From Streptacidiphilus albus JL83 (lineage in GTDB: Bacteria; Actinomycetota; Actinomycetes; Streptomycetales; Streptomycetaceae), in the NCBI RefSeq assembly GCF_000744705.1, contig NZ_JQML01000001.1, forward strand, positions 2,604,001 through 2,668,000: 64,000 bases of DNA, given 5' to 3'. The position numbers were made by a program, and so were the translations under genes. The notes beneath the pieces were generated by a model. That model made no database searches, was not told the origin of the DNA, and saw only the letters and a program-made list of their open reading frames with translations. Below are positions 52,576 through 62,684 of the stretch, one piece after another (positions within the stretch are counted from its first letter, which is position 1; each line of letters starts with the position of its first letter).

Positions 52576-53649
52576 TCACCCGCGCAGCGCGGCCTTGTCC
52601 TGCTCCACCGAGCGCCGGGCGGCCTGCAGCGCCAGCGCCTGGGCGACGATCCCGGCGACCAGCACCACGGTGGCCACCCCGGCCAGGGCCGGCACCGACA
52701 GCAGCGCCAGCGCGGCTATGGTCAGCGCCGAGACCCCGAGCAGGCTGTAGCCGACGTAGCGGCTGCGCCTGGCCGACAGCAGCAGCGGACGGCGCAGCTG
52801 CGCCGGGACCTGGCGGACCGCCCACAGCAGCCAGCCGCCCCAGGCCAGGACCACGACCCCGAGGCAGATGCCGCGTGCGGTCCAGTCGGTCTGCCCCTGG
52901 GCCTGCACCATCACGTTGACCAGCAGGAAGCAGGCGATCGAGATCCACCGGGCGGGCGCGATCAGCCGGACGGTGACCACCCGGAGGTTGTGCACGCCCA
53001 GGCCCGAGGTCGACTGGTCGGCCGCGGCGACGGCGGCGAAGCCCTGGGCCGCGCCGTAGTTGTCGCCGCGCTGCATCTGCAGCAGCGCCAGCTGGTTGCG
53101 GGCGGCCCGGTGCTCGGGGTCCAGCCGCAGCGCCTCGCGGTAGCACTCCTCCGCCTCGGGGCGGTGCCCGGAGCGCTCGGCGACCCGCCCGAGGATGAAG
53201 TGGGTGTCCGGCTCGTGGGGGGCGAGCTCCCTGGCCCGGAACGCCGCCTGCTGGGCGACGGCGGAGTGGAAGTAGCCGGCCGTGTTGGCCAGCAGCACCT
53301 TGGCCACCAGCATGTGCCCGTACCAGTGGTGCGGGTCCAGCCGGACCGACTCCCCGGCCGCCGCCCAGGCCGGCTCCCACTGCTCCAGCTCGATCAGCGC
53401 CAGCGTCCGGAAGCGCCAGGCCACGACCTGGTCGGGCTTGTGCGCCAGCGCCTGGTCGGCGGCGTGCAGGGCCTCCCGGTAGTCGTGCTGGGCGTAGTGG
53501 CAGCGGGCCATCACGCACCAGGCGTCGACGTTGCCGGGCTGCTCGGCCAGGGCCTCGGCCAGCAGCGGCAGGGCCTGCTCGGGGCGGCCGAGGTCCATCA
53601 GCGCCCGGGCCCGCTGGAGCCGCCCGAGGGCGGCGTCGTCGTCGCTCAC
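52576..53649 (-). CDS. TPR-repeat membrane protein
   Basis: 357 residues. The first ~200 hold about five tetratricopeptide repeats (ALMDLGRPEQALPLLAEALA, CHYAQHDYREALHAADQALA, ALIELEQWEPAWAAAGESVR, GRVAERSGHRPEAEECYREA). The C-terminal part has about four helices (WISIACFLLVNVMVQAQ, GICLGVVVLAWGGWLLWAV, VGYSLLGVSALTIAALALL, VATVVLVAGIVAQALAL). The start overlaps the stop of the AAA ATPase gene by four bases, so they probably act together, with the TPR region as a scaffold. Confidence 0.87.
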   Translation of the reverse strand: MSDDDAALGRLQRARALMDLGRPEQALPLLAEALAEQPGNVDAWCVMARCHYAQHDYREALHAADQALAHKPDQVVAWRFRTLALIELEQWEPAWAAAGESVRLDPHHWYGHMLVAKVLLANTAGYFHSAVAQQAAFRARELAPHEPDTHFILGRVAERSGHRPEAEECYREALRLDPEHRAARNQLALLQMQRGDNYGAAQGFAAVAAADQSTSGLGVHNLRVVTVRLIAPARWISIACFLLVNVMVQAQGQTDWTARGICLGVVVLAWGGWLLWAVRQVPAQLRRPLLLSARRSRYVGYSLLGVSALTIAALALLSVPALAGVATVVLVAGIVAQALALQAARRSVEQDKAALRG

Positions 53650-55018
53650 AGCTTCCTGTTCTTCTTCAGGTAGGCCACCAGGTCGTCGTACATGCCGCCC
53701 TCGTTGGCGAACATGGCGACGTTGCGGGCGGCGGAGAACCAGGCCTCGACCGAGGGCTTCACCTGCTCGGCGGCGTCCAGCAGGTCGCGCATCCCGATCA
53801 TCCGGACCTGGCCGCTGGCGGCGGAGTCCAGCAGCGCCGTCTCGGCCGCCGACTCGCAGACGTGGGCCAGGTCGGCGCCGGAGTAGCCGTCGGTCTTCTT
53901 GGCCAGCTTGCCCAGGTCCACGCCCTCGATCGGGCGGTCCCGCAGGTGGTAGCGGAGCACCGCCTCGCGGGCGGGCTGGTCCGGCGGCAGCACCAGCAGC
54001 GTCCGGTCCAGCCGCCCGGGGCGGCGTAGCGCGGTGTCGACGTCCCAGGGGTGGTTGGTGGCGGCGAGGACGAAGACGCCCTCGTTGTCGGACTGGGCGC
54101 CGTCCAGCTCGGTCAGCAGCTGGTTGACGGTGCCGCGCATGGCGTTGTGGCGCAGGCTGCTGCGCTTGCCGCCGAGGGCGTCGATCTCGTCCAGGAAGAT
54201 CACACAGGGGGCGTTGCGGCGGGCCGCCGCGAAGACCTCGTGCAGGTTCCGCTCGGACTGGCCGATGTACATGTCCAGCACGTCGCTGAGGCTGACCGAG
54301 ATGAACTTGGCGCCCAGCTCGCCGGCGACGGCGCGGGCGATGAAGGTCTTGCCGCAGCCGGGGGACCGTAGAGCAGCAGCCCGCCGCGGAGCGACTTGCC
54401 GTAGAGGCGGCGCAGTTCGGGGTTGCGCATCGGGGCCAGGAAGGCGGCCTGGAGCCGCTTCTTGACCTCGGTCATGCCGCCCACGTCGGCGAGGCCGACC
54501 CGGCTGGTCTCGACGTCCCAGTCGAACTGGTCGCCCGGGGCGTCCTCGCCCTCGGCGGCCATCCGCTCGGGCTCCGGGTCCGGGTCGACGAAGCGCGGCT
54601 GGACCACGTCGCTGAGCTGCTGCTCGGCGGTGCTCCAGTCGAAGACCGGGGGCTCGGACGGCGGCAGCGGCTGCGACTGCGCAGGCTGGACGGGCGGCAC
54701 CGGTTGGGCGAGCTCGGCCGACTCGGGCATCGACTCGGGCATCGGGTCCGGCAGCCCCTCCGGCACCGGTTCGGCAGCGGGGGCAGGGGCGGGGGCAGGG
54801 GCGGGCGCGGCCGGCAGGCCCATCGCGCGCAGCATCAGCTCCCGGGCCTCGGGGTTCCCCGGCTCGTACTGCAGCGCCACCGCGACCTGGGACACGGCCT
54901 CCTGGGGCGCGCCGGCGTCCAGCAGCAGCGCGGCCAGGTGCAGGCGCAGGGGGACGTCCGCCGGAGCCGCCTCGACGGCGGCGCGCAGACTGCGGATCAA
55001 CGGGGAGTCTTCAGCCAT
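53646..55018 (-). pseudogene. AAA+ ATPase with N-terminal helical repeat, interrupted by a 1-base deletion in Walker A
   Basis: Two frames make one protein of about 457 residues. The first (from 55018) has an N-terminal TPR-like segment (LRLHLAALLLDAGAPQEAVS), an APAPAPAPAP linker and the AAA domain start (VGGMTEVKKRLQAAFLAPM, GGLLLYGPP). At the G-run 54360-54364 (five G on the plus strand, six expected) the frame shifts inside Walker A, where GPPGCGKT is expected. The second frame continues MLDMYIGQSERNLHEVF, Walker B CVIFLDEIDALGGKR, sensor 1 VFVLAATNHPWD and arginine finger LRRPGRLDRTL to the end at 53646. All other parts are intact, so a sequencing error is more likely than true decay. 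Confidence 0.85.
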
Positions 55019-55114
55019 ACGGCTGACCCTACGGGGTGGTGATCTGCGGGTTCCACAGGGTCGGGGCTATTGCCCCGGTCCTGTCCTGCTTCTCACATTC
55101 GCCCGCCGCCCGCG

Positions 55115-58100
55115 CTACAGCCGCGGCACCTCCGGCGGGGTGGCCGCCGGGTGCTCCGCGAGCGCCTCCAGCGCGATCCGCACCGCCGTGTCCAGCTGCG
55201 GGTCGCGGCCGGCCACCCAGTCCTGCGGGGTGCAGACCACCTCCACGTCCGGGTCCACCCCGTGGTTCTCCAACCCCCAGCCGTAGCCCTCCATCCAGGT
55301 CGAGTAGCGCGGCTGGGTCACCCCGGTGCCGTCCACCAGCTCGTAGCGCGAGTCGATCCCGATGACGCCGCCCCAGGTGCGGACGCCGACCACCGGACCC
55401 AGCCGCAGGGCCTGGAAGGCGGCGTTGACGATGTCGCCGTCCGAGCCGCAGAACTCGTCGGCGACGGCGACCAGCGGGCCGCGCGGCGCGTACTCGGGGT
55501 AGGTGTACGGCGTGCGGTCCCGCGTCCGGCTCCAGCCGATGACCCGGCGGTTCAGCTTCTCCACCACCAGCTGCGAGGTGTGCCCGCCCCGGTTCTCCCG
55601 GACGTCGACCACCAGGCCGTCCCTGGCCATCTCCCGCTGGAGGTCGCGGTGCAGCTGCGCCCAGCCGCTGGCGACCATGTCCGGGACGTGGAGGTAGCCC
55701 AGCCGGCCCTCGGACAGCGCGTGGACCCGGGCCCGCCGGCCCGCCACCCAGGCGTGGTAACGCAGCGGCTCCTCGTCGCCGATCGGTACCACCACGACCG
55801 CGCGCTCGGCCCCGTCGACCCCGGCCACGGTCAGCTCCACCGGCTTGCCGACCGTCCCGGCCAGCAGCGGCGCGGGGCCGGTGACCGGGTCGACCGGACG
55901 GCCGTCCACCGCCAGCAGCGCCTCCCCGGCGCGGACGTTGACTCCGGGGGCGGCCAGCGGGGAGCGGGCGGCCGGGTCCGAGGACTCGCCGGCCAGCACC
56001 CGGACCACCCGCCAGCGGCCGTCGCCGTCCCGGGCCAGGTCCGCGCCGAGCAGGCCCTGTCGGCGCCCGGGCGGCGCGCCGTGCCCGAAGTCGCGGACGT
56101 AGGCGTGCGAGGTGCCCAGCTCGCCCTGGAGCTCCCAGAGCAGGTCGACCAGGTCGTGGTGGCTGCCGACCCGCTCCACCAGCGGACGGTAGCGGCGCTG
56201 CACCGCGTCCCAGTCCAGGCCGCCCAGGTCGATCCGCCAGAAGTTGTCCCGGGCCAGCCGGGCGGTCTCGTCGAACATCTGCCGCCACTCGGCGGCGGGG
56301 TCGACGGTGACCCGCACCCGGGCGAGGTCGACCTGGACGGACTCGTCCGGGTCCTCCCGGCCGACCTTGCGGTCGGCCGGCACGATCCGCAGCTCCTCGT
56401 GGTCGACCACGGCCAGTCGGCTGCCGTCGCCGGAGACGCGGAACCAGCTGAGGGCGTCGACCAGGGTCTCCGCCCGGCGGCCGGCGAAGTCGAAGCGCTC
56501 CAGCGCCGCCCGCTCGGGCTTGGCCTCCGGGGTGGCCCTGGCCGTGCCCAGCTGGCCGGCCAGCGGCCGGCTCAGCCAGGCCACCCCGCCGTTGACCGCC
56601 TGCAGCGCCGAGTAGCGCCCGGCCGGGACCGGGAAGGGCACGATCCGGTCGGCCAGGCCCGCCAGGTCGACCCGGGTCGGGGCGGGCCGGTCCCGCTGCT
56701 CGGCCGGCGCAGCCGGGTCGTCGGCCGCGACCGGGTCATCCGCCCCGGCGCCGTCGACGGGACCGGCCGCGGCGGCAGGGGCCGCGACCGGGGCCGGGGT
56801 CGGCCCCTCGCCGCCCTTGCCCGGCGGGCGACCCCGGAGCTCCGGGCCGAAGGGCGACAGGGTGTCCGCCGCCAGCGTCAGCAGATAGGGGCGGCAGGCC
56901 AGCGGGAAGGACAGGTCGAAGACATGGGCGTCGTAGACCGGGTCGAAGTCGCGGACCGACAGGAAGGCCAGGTGCTTGCCGTCGGTGGTGAAGGCCGGGG
57001 AGAAGTCGGTGAAGCGCGGCTCGGTCAGCTCGGTCACCGAGCCGTCCGCGAGTCGGGCGATCCGCAGCTGCCGCGGGGACTCCAGCTGGTCGACCCGCTG
57101 CGACCAGACCAGCCACTGCGAGTCCGGCGAGAACACCGGGCCGGTCGCCTCGCCCCCGGCGCTCCGGCCCAGCTCGGTGACGGCGGGGTCGCCGTCCGGG
57201 GCCGCCGCGTCGAGCAGCAGCACCCGGCCGTCGCGGTCGGCGACAGCCAGCCGGGCGCCGTCCGGGGAGACGGCCAGGGCCTCGACCCGGCCGATCCGCC
57301 CGGCCGCGATGCGCCGGCCGTCGGCGAACTCCAGCGCGTCGTCGCCCTCGGCGTCGGTCACCCAGACCGCGCCGCCGTCCGGGAGCACCCGGGGCAGCCG
57401 GTGGCGGACGCCCGGCGCGTCGGCCAGCACCCGCGCCGGGCCGTCCCGGTGGGTCACCCGGTGGATCGTGCCGCGCACCTCGACCAGGCTGGACCGGCCC
57501 TCGGCGTCCGGCTGGACGGCGCCCAGGTAGCGGCCGGCCTGGACCGGGTAGGGCAGCCGCCCGGTCGACGGGCCGCCGAGGCGGATCTCCAGCCGGCGCG
57601 GCCGGGCCTGCTCCAGGTCGTCGACCAGCCAGAGGTCGCCGCCGCTGTGGTGGACGACCCGGACGCCGTCGGTCGAGGCGTTGCGGGCGTAGAAGTCGTG
57701 TTCGCCGTGGCTGCGCAGGTCGGAGCCGTCCGGCAGGCTGGACCAGAGCCGGCCCTGGCCGTCGTGGTCGCTGAGGAAGGCGATCCGCTCCCCCACCCAC
57801 ATCGGCGAGTCGATGTTGCCGTCGAGGTCGGCGTGGATCCTGGCGAAGTCCCCCTCGGCGCCGTCCGTGCCGGGCGTGCCCAGCCAGAGCTTGCCGGCCG
57901 TGCCGCCCCGGTAGCGCTTCCAGCGCGCCGGCTCCACGCCCATCCCGGCGCTGCCGAGCAGCACCCGCGCGCCGCCGGGCTCGGCGGCGACCGCGCTCAC
58001 CCGCCCGTACGGCAGTTCCCGGGCCGGGCCGCCGTCCAGCGGCACCGCGAAGGCCCAGACATGCACCCCGGACATCCGGCCGACCGAGCTGAGCGCCAGC

Positions 58101-58405
58101 ACCTCGCCCTCGGCGGTCCAGCCGGCCACCGCGGTCTTCGCGCTGCCCCAGTGGGTCAGCCGCCGCGCCGGGCCGCCCTCGACCGGGGCGACGTGCACCT
58201 CCGGCGCCCCGTCCCGGCTGGAGGTCCAGGCCAGCAGCGTGCCGTCCGGGGAGAACCGGGGACGGCTCACCGGCGCCCGGTCCGCGCTCACCCGCCAGGC
58301 CCGGCCGCCCTCGACCGGGGCCAGCCAGACGTCGTCCTCGGCCACGAAGGCGACCAGTCCGTCATGCAGATGGGGATACCGGAACCAACCCGCGGGTGGA
58401 GTCAC
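55115..58405 (-). CDS. tricorn protease homolog (S41 family)
   Basis: 1096 residues, the usual size. An N-terminal beta-propeller half (many WxxEG/DG strands, for example ISADRAPVSRPRFSPDGTLL-like repeats) is followed by a Pro-rich linker, a second propeller part, a PDZ-like domain (APGVNVRAGEALLAVDGRPV) and the S41 core: VDVRENRGGHTSQLVVEKLN and FCGSDGDIVNAAFQ with the nucleophile Ser near residue 985. It degrades oligopeptides from the proteasome or other proteases in the cytosol. The start is GTG at 58405. Confidence 0.92.
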   Translation of the reverse strand: MTPPAGWFRYPHLHDGLVAFVAEDDVWLAPVEGGRAWRVSADRAPVSRPRFSPDGTLLAWTSSRDGAPEVHVAPVEGGPARRLTHWGSAKTAVAGWTAEGEVLALSSVGRMSGVHVWAFAVPLDGGPARELPYGRVSAVAAEPGGARVLLGSAGMGVEPARWKRYRGGTAGKLWLGTPGTDGAEGDFARIHADLDGNIDSPMWVGERIAFLSDHDGQGRLWSSLPDGSDLRSHGEHDFYARNASTDGVRVVHHSGGDLWLVDDLEQARPRRLEIRLGGPSTGRLPYPVQAGRYLGAVQPDAEGRSSLVEVRGTIHRVTHRDGPARVLADAPGVRHRLPRVLPDGGAVWVTDAEGDDALEFADGRRIAAGRIGRVEALAVSPDGARLAVADRDGRVLLLDAAAPDGDPAVTELGRSAGGEATGPVFSPDSQWLVWSQRVDQLESPRQLRIARLADGSVTELTEPRFTDFSPAFTTDGKHLAFLSVRDFDPVYDAHVFDLSFPLACRPYLLTLAADTLSPFGPELRGRPPGKGGEGPTPAPVAAPAAAAGPVDGAGADDPVAADDPAAPAEQRDRPAPTRVDLAGLADRIVPFPVPAGRYSALQAVNGGVAWLSRPLAGQLGTARATPEAKPERAALERFDFAGRRAETLVDALSWFRVSGDGSRLAVVDHEELRIVPADRKVGREDPDESVQVDLARVRVTVDPAAEWRQMFDETARLARDNFWRIDLGGLDWDAVQRRYRPLVERVGSHHDLVDLLWELQGELGTSHAYVRDFGHGAPPGRRQGLLGADLARDGDGRWRVVRVLAGESSDPAARSPLAAPGVNVRAGEALLAVDGRPVDPVTGPAPLLAGTVGKPVELTVAGVDGAERAVVVVPIGDEEPLRYHAWVAGRRARVHALSEGRLGYLHVPDMVASGWAQLHRDLQREMARDGLVVDVRENRGGHTSQLVVEKLNRRVIGWSRTRDRTPYTYPEYAPRGPLVAVADEFCGSDGDIVNAAFQALRLGPVVGVRTWGGVIGIDSRYELVDGTGVTQPRYSTWMEGYGWGLENHGVDPDVEVVCTPQDWVAGRDPQLDTAVRIALEALAEHPAATPPEVPRL

Positions 58406-58463
58406 CCGGCCACAGTAACCGCGCCGCTGACCGTTCGACAGGGTGCGTTCCGCGGCTCCGGGC

Positions 58464-59207
58464 TCAGCTCCAGCGCCCGCTGCGGCCGAGCAGCAGCGCC
58501 CCGGCGGCCACGCCGGCGGTGGAGGTCCGCAGCACCGAGCGGCCCAGCCGGACCGGGGCCGCGCCGGCCTCGGCGAAACGCGCCAGCTCGTCCGGGGAGA
58601 CCCCGCCCTCCGGGCCGACGACCAGCACCACGTCGCCGGAGGCCGGCAGGGTGGCGTCCGCCAGCGGCTGGGCGCCCTCCTCGTGCAGCACCGCGCCCAG
58701 CGCCGCGCCGGCCAGCAGTTCGGCGACCTGCCGGGTGCTCATCGGTTCCGCGACGGTCGGGAAGCGGAGCCGGCGGGACTGCTTGCCGGCCTCGCGGGCG
58801 GTGGCCCGCCACTTCGCCAGCGCCTTCGCCCCGCGCTCGCCCTTCCACTGGGTGATGCAGCGGGAGGCCGCCCAGGGCACCACCTCGTCCACGCCGACCT
58901 CGGTCATCAGCTCGACCGCCAGCTCGCCCCGGTCGCCCTTGGGCAGTGCCTGGACCACGACCAGCCGGAGCTCGGGAGCGGGCTCGGCCAGCAGCCCGCC
59001 GACCCGGACCTCCAGCACGTCCTTGCCCTCGACGCCGCAGACCTCGCCGGACACCCCGGCTCCGGCGCCGTCGGTGAGCACCACCTGCTCGCCGACGGTC
59101 AGCCGGCGCACGGCGACGGCATGCCGGCCCTCCGCCCCGTCGAGGCGGACCACCCCCCCGACGGGGGCGAGCCGGGCGGTGTCCACGACGAACACGGGGG
59201 CGGTCAC
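58464..59207 (-). CDS. rsmE: 16S rRNA (uracil(1498)-N(3))-methyltransferase
   Basis: 247 residues. N-terminal PUA-like domain (GVVRLDGAEGRHAVAVRRL), then the SPOUT fold: ALPKGDRGELAVELMTEVGV, the SRCITQWKGERGAKALAKWR region, and the SAM-binding knot LVVGPEGGVSPDELARFAEA with LGRSVLRTSTAG. It methylates U1498 of 16S rRNA. The start is GTG at 59207. Downstream of dnaJ, as in many actinobacteria. Confidence 0.95.
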   Translation of the reverse strand: MTAPVFVVDTARLAPVGGVVRLDGAEGRHAVAVRRLTVGEQVVLTDGAGAGVSGEVCGVEGKDVLEVRVGGLLAEPAPELRLVVVQALPKGDRGELAVELMTEVGVDEVVPWAASRCITQWKGERGAKALAKWRATAREAGKQSRRLRFPTVAEPMSTRQVAELLAGAALGAVLHEEGAQPLADATLPASGDVVLVVGPEGGVSPDELARFAEAGAAPVRLGRSVLRTSTAGVAAGALLLGRSGRWS

Positions 59208-59229
59208 ATGGTCTCCAAGCGGGGAGAGC

Positions 59230-59265
59230 CCGAGGGGGCGGGCCGTCAGCGGCCCGCCCCCTCGG
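59230..59265 (-). terminator. hairpin between dnaJ and rsmE
   Basis: Perfect 15-bp stem (59230-59244 with 59251-59265) and a 6-base loop, 23 bases after the dnaJ stop on the minus strand. It would end or weaken dnaJ read-through into rsmE. Confidence 0.75.
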
Positions 59266-59288
59266 TGGTCGGTTCTGTGCGGACGGGC

Positions 59289-60433
59289 TCAGCGCCCGTT
59301 GAACGCGTCCTTCAGCCGGGAGAAGAGTCCCTGCTGGCCGGGGGCGAAGGTGCCCGAGGGGCGCTCCTCGCCGCGCAGCTTGGCGAGCCGGCGGAGCAGG
59401 TCCTCCTGCTCGGCGTCGAGCTTGCTCGGGGTCTGCACCTCGACATGCACTATCAGGTCGCCCCGGCCGCCGCCGCGCAGGTGGGTGATGCCCCGCCCGT
59501 GCAGCGGGATCGACTGGCCGGACTGGGTGCCGGGACGGACGTCGATCTCGACGCCGCCGTCCAGGGTCTCCAGCGGGACCTTGGTGCCCAGCGAGGCCGC
59601 CGTCATCGGCAGGGTGACCGTGCAGTGCAGGTCGTCCCCGCGCCGTTGGAAGGTCGAGTGGGCGTTCTCGCTGATCTCGACGTAGAGGTCGCCGGCCGGG
59701 CCGCCGCCGGGGCCGACCTCGCCCTCGCCGGCCAGCTGGATCCGGGTGCCGTTGTCGACACCGGCCGGGATCTTCACGGTCAGGGTGCGCCGGGCGCGGA
59801 CCCGGCCGTCGCCGGCGCACTCGGGGCAGGGGGTCGGCACGACCGTGCCGAAGCCCTGGCACTGCGGGCACGGGCGCGAGGTCATGACCTGGCCCAGGAA
59901 GGACCGGGTGACCTGCGACACCTCGCCGCGACCGCGACACATGTCACAGGTCTGGGCGGAGGTACCGGGGGCCGCGCCCTCGCCGTTGCAGGTGGTGCAG
60001 ACGACGGCGGTGTCCACCTGGATGTCCTTGGTGGTGCCGAACGCCGCCTCTTCGAGGTCGATGTCGATCCGGATCATCGCGTCCTGGCCGCGCCGGGTGC
60101 GCGAGCGCGGGCCGCGCTGGCCGCCGGCCGCGCCGCCGAAGAAGGCGTCCATGATGTCGCTGAAGCCGAAGCCGGCCCCGGCGCCGAAGCCGCCGGGCCC
60201 GCACCGCCGCCGTTGGCGGAGAGCGGGTCACCGCCCAGGTCGTAGATCTGCCGCTTGTTGGGGTCCGAGAGGACCTCGTAGGCGGCGTTGATCTCCTTGA
60301 ACCGCTCCTGGGTCTTCGGGTCCGGGTTGACATCCGGATGGAGTTCTCTCGCCAGACGGCGGAACGCCTTCTTGATCTCGTCCTGACCCGCGTCACGCCG
60401 GACGCCGAGTACCGCGTAGTAGTCCGTGGCCAC
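59289..60433 (-). pseudogene. dnaJ: chaperone DnaJ, interrupted by a 1-base deletion in the Gly-rich linker
   Basis: Hsp40 co-chaperone. The J domain ([23 protein letters not shown] in [20 protein letters not shown]) reads to [13 protein letters not shown], then the frame is lost near 60198-60203 in a GGGCCCGG run. The other frame resumes at about [18 protein letters not shown] and holds all four zinc-finger repeats (CTTCNGEG, CDMCRGRG, CPQCQGFG, CPECAGDG) and the C-terminal substrate domain to LFSRLKDAFNGR. With one base restored the protein would be about 381 residues. A sequencing or assembly indel is likely. GTG start with GGAG upstream. Confidence 0.88.
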
Positions 60434-60494
60434 CAAAATGCTCCGCTTGTTTCCGTTCGCGCCGACGATCCAGTATCCAGCTCAGGCAAGGACG

Positions 60495-61526
60495 CTAGGA
60501 CGCCGCCAGGATCTGGCCGACGTACCGCGCCACTGCCCGGACGGCGCCCATGGTGCCCGGGTAGTCCATCCGCGTCGGCCCGACCACGCCCAGTTTGGCG
60601 ACGGTCTCGTCGCCCGAACCGTAGCCCACCGACACGACCGACGTGGAATTCAGCCCCTCGTAGGCGTTCTCCCGGCCGATCCGCACCATCATGCCCGCGT
60701 CCGCGGTCTCTCCGAGCAACTTCAGCAGGACCACCTGCTCCTCCAGGGCCTCCAGCACGGGGGCGATGGTGAGCGGGAAGTCGTGCGGGAAGCGGGTGAG
60801 GTTGGCCGAACCGCCGATGACGATCCGCTCCTCGGTCTGCTCCGCCAGCGCCTCGAAGAGGGTCGACAGCACGGCCGTGACCACGCCCCGGTCCTCGTGC
60901 TCGAAGCCCTCGGGGAGGTCCTGCAGCAGGGTCGGCACCTCGGCGAAGCGCTGGCCCCCGGCACTGCTGTTCAACCGCGCCCGCAGGTCCGCGAGCAGCG
61001 TCTCGCCGACCGCCGAGGGGCAGTCGATCAGCCGCTGCTCGACCCGGCCGGTGTCGGTGATCAGCACCAGCATCACCCGGGTCGGGGTGAGCGAGACCAG
61101 TTCGACGTGGCGCACGGCCGAACGCGAGAGCGAGGGGTACTGGACCACCGCGACCTGCCGGGTCAGCTGCGCCAGCAGCCGCACCGTCCGGGCCACCACG
61201 TCGTCCAGGTCCAGCGCGTGGTCCAGGAAGTTGCCGATGGCTCGGCGCTCCGCCCCGGACAGTGGCTTGACCTCGGTCAACCGGTCGACGAAGAGCCGGT
61301 AGCCCTTGTCGGTCGGCACCCGTCCGGCGCTGGTGTGCGGCTGGTGGATGTAGCCCTCGTCCTCCAGTGCGGCCATGTCGTTACGCACGGTGGCCGGGGA
61401 CACGCCGAGATTGTGCCGTTCGACCAGGGCCTTCGAGCCCACCGGCTCCTCGGTCCCGACATAGTCCTGGACGATGGCACGCAGCACCGCGAGCTTGCGG
61501 TCGTCGAGCTTGCGCTCCTCAAGCAC
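60495..61526 (-). CDS. hrcA: heat-inducible transcription repressor HrcA
   Basis: 343 residues. Winged-helix start [40 protein letters not shown] and [20 protein letters not shown]; the dimerisation domains include [20 protein letters not shown] and [20 protein letters not shown]. HrcA binds CIRCE operators of hrcA/dnaJ and groE genes. The GTG at 61526 follows GCAGGAGG. A CIRCE-like repeat lies 32 bases upstream, so the gene is autoregulated and probably drives dnaJ. Confidence 0.96.
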   Translation of the reverse strand: MLEERKLDDRKLAVLRAIVQDYVGTEEPVGSKALVERHNLGVSPATVRNDMAALEDEGYIHQPHTSAGRVPTDKGYRLFVDRLTEVKPLSGAERRAIGNFLDHALDLDDVVARTVRLLAQLTRQVAVVQYPSLSRSAVRHVELVSLTPTRVMLVLITDTGRVEQRLIDCPSAVGETLLADLRARLNSSAGGQRFAEVPTLLQDLPEGFEHEDRGVVTAVLSTLFEALAEQTEERIVIGGSANLTRFPHDFPLTIAPVLEALEEQVVLLKLLGETADAGMMVRIGRENAYEGLNSTSVVSVGYGSGDETVAKLGVVGPTRMDYPGTMGAVRAVARYVGQILAAS

Positions 61527-61557
61527 GGGGCACGCACCTCCTGCGGTCGGTCGGTTC

Positions 61558-61582
61558 TGGCACTCTGGGGAAAGGAGTGCCA
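61558..61582. promoter_or_regulatory. CIRCE operator
   Basis: TGGCACTC-N9-GAGTGCCA: perfect 8-bp arms at 61558-61565 and 61575-61582 with the canonical 9-base spacer of CIRCE (consensus TTAGCACTC-N9-GAGTGCTAA). It lies between hrcA and the divergent htpX gene. Confidence 0.88.
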
Positions 61583-61709
61583 ATACCCGTCCGGCCAGTG
61601 TAAGGCGGAAGGGTGCGCCACCGGAACGGCCGGGCCGCCCCGGACGTACTTGTGGGTAAGCCCGACAGGGCAGAATTGCATGGAGAAGGCACACTTTGAG
61701 GAGAGAGTC

Positions 61710-62627
61710 ATGGCCAGGACACGCTTTGCCCCCGACCGGGGCTTGACCAACCGCATGGTCCTGACGATGTTCCTGATCGGGCTGCTGTACGTGGTCTTCG
61801 TCGGCGCGCTGATCGTGCTGCTCAAGGGCGCCTGGCCGATCGTGGTCGTGGTCGCCGCCGGGCTGTTCATCGCCCAGTTCTGGTTCAGCGACAAGATCGC
61901 CGCCTTCAGCATGGGCGCCCGCGAGGTCACCCCGCAGGAGTTCCCGGAGCTGCACGGCGCCGTGGACCGGCTCTGCGCGCTGGCCGACATGCAGAAGCCG
62001 CGGGTGGCCGTCGCTCAGAGTGACGTACCGAACGCCTTTGCGACCGGCCGCAACGAGAAGAACGCCGTGGTCTGCGTCACCACCGGGCTGCTCCGCCGGC
62101 TGGAGCCGGAGGAGCTGGAGGGCGTGCTCGCCCACGAGCTCTCCCACGTCGCCCACAAGGACGTGATGGTGATGACCATCGCCGGCTTCCTGGGCGTGCT
62201 GGCCGGTGTGATCACCAGGGTGGGCGTCCAGTTCGGGATGTTCGGCGGCTTCGACCGCCGCGACAACCGGGACGACAACAGCGGGATGATCATGCTCGCG
62301 GTGATCGCGGTCAGCGCGGTCGCCTACGCCATCAGCTTCCTGCTGACCCGGATGCTCTCCCGCTACCGCGAGCTGTCCGCCGACCGCTCGGCCGCCGAGC
62401 TGACCGGCCGCCCCTCGGCGCTGGCCTCGGCGCTGACCAAGGTCACCGGGCAGATGGCCGCCATCCCCACCCAGGACCTGCGCCGCGCGCAGCCGTTCAA
62501 CGCCTTCTACTTCGCCCCGGCGCTGAAGCCGAGCGAGGCGATCAGCAACGCGTTCTCGACCCACCCCTCGCTGGAGAAGCGGCTGGAGCAGCTCGGCAAG
62601 ATCTCCGCCGAGCTCGGCCGCCAGTAG
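61710..62627 (+). CDS. htpX: M48-family zinc metalloprotease HtpX
   Basis: 305 residues. Two N-terminal helices ([36 protein letters not shown]), the active site [20 protein letters not shown] (HEXXH) and the third ligand in [17 protein letters not shown], plus two more helices. HtpX degrades misfolded membrane proteins. The ATG follows GAGGAGAGAGTC. It is divergent from hrcA and upstream of pspAB. Confidence 0.94.
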   Translation: MARTRFAPDRGLTNRMVLTMFLIGLLYVVFVGALIVLLKGAWPIVVVVAAGLFIAQFWFSDKIAAFSMGAREVTPQEFPELHGAVDRLCALADMQKPRVAVAQSDVPNAFATGRNEKNAVVCVTTGLLRRLEPEELEGVLAHELSHVAHKDVMVMTIAGFLGVLAGVITRVGVQFGMFGGFDRRDNRDDNSGMIMLAVIAVSAVAYAISFLLTRMLSRYRELSADRSAAELTGRPSALASALTKVTGQMAAIPTQDLRRAQPFNAFYFAPALKPSEAISNAFSTHPSLEKRLEQLGKISAELGRQ

Positions 62628-62684
62628 CCCCTTCGGGGCCCGCACCGCCTCCTGCCCGCCCTGCCTACCGAGGAGCTGACCCCC

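Noticed and set aside
54360-54364. Programmed ribosomal frameshift in the AAA ATPase gene
   Set aside because: No typical slippery heptamer with spacer and structure; a plain homopolymer indel explains it.
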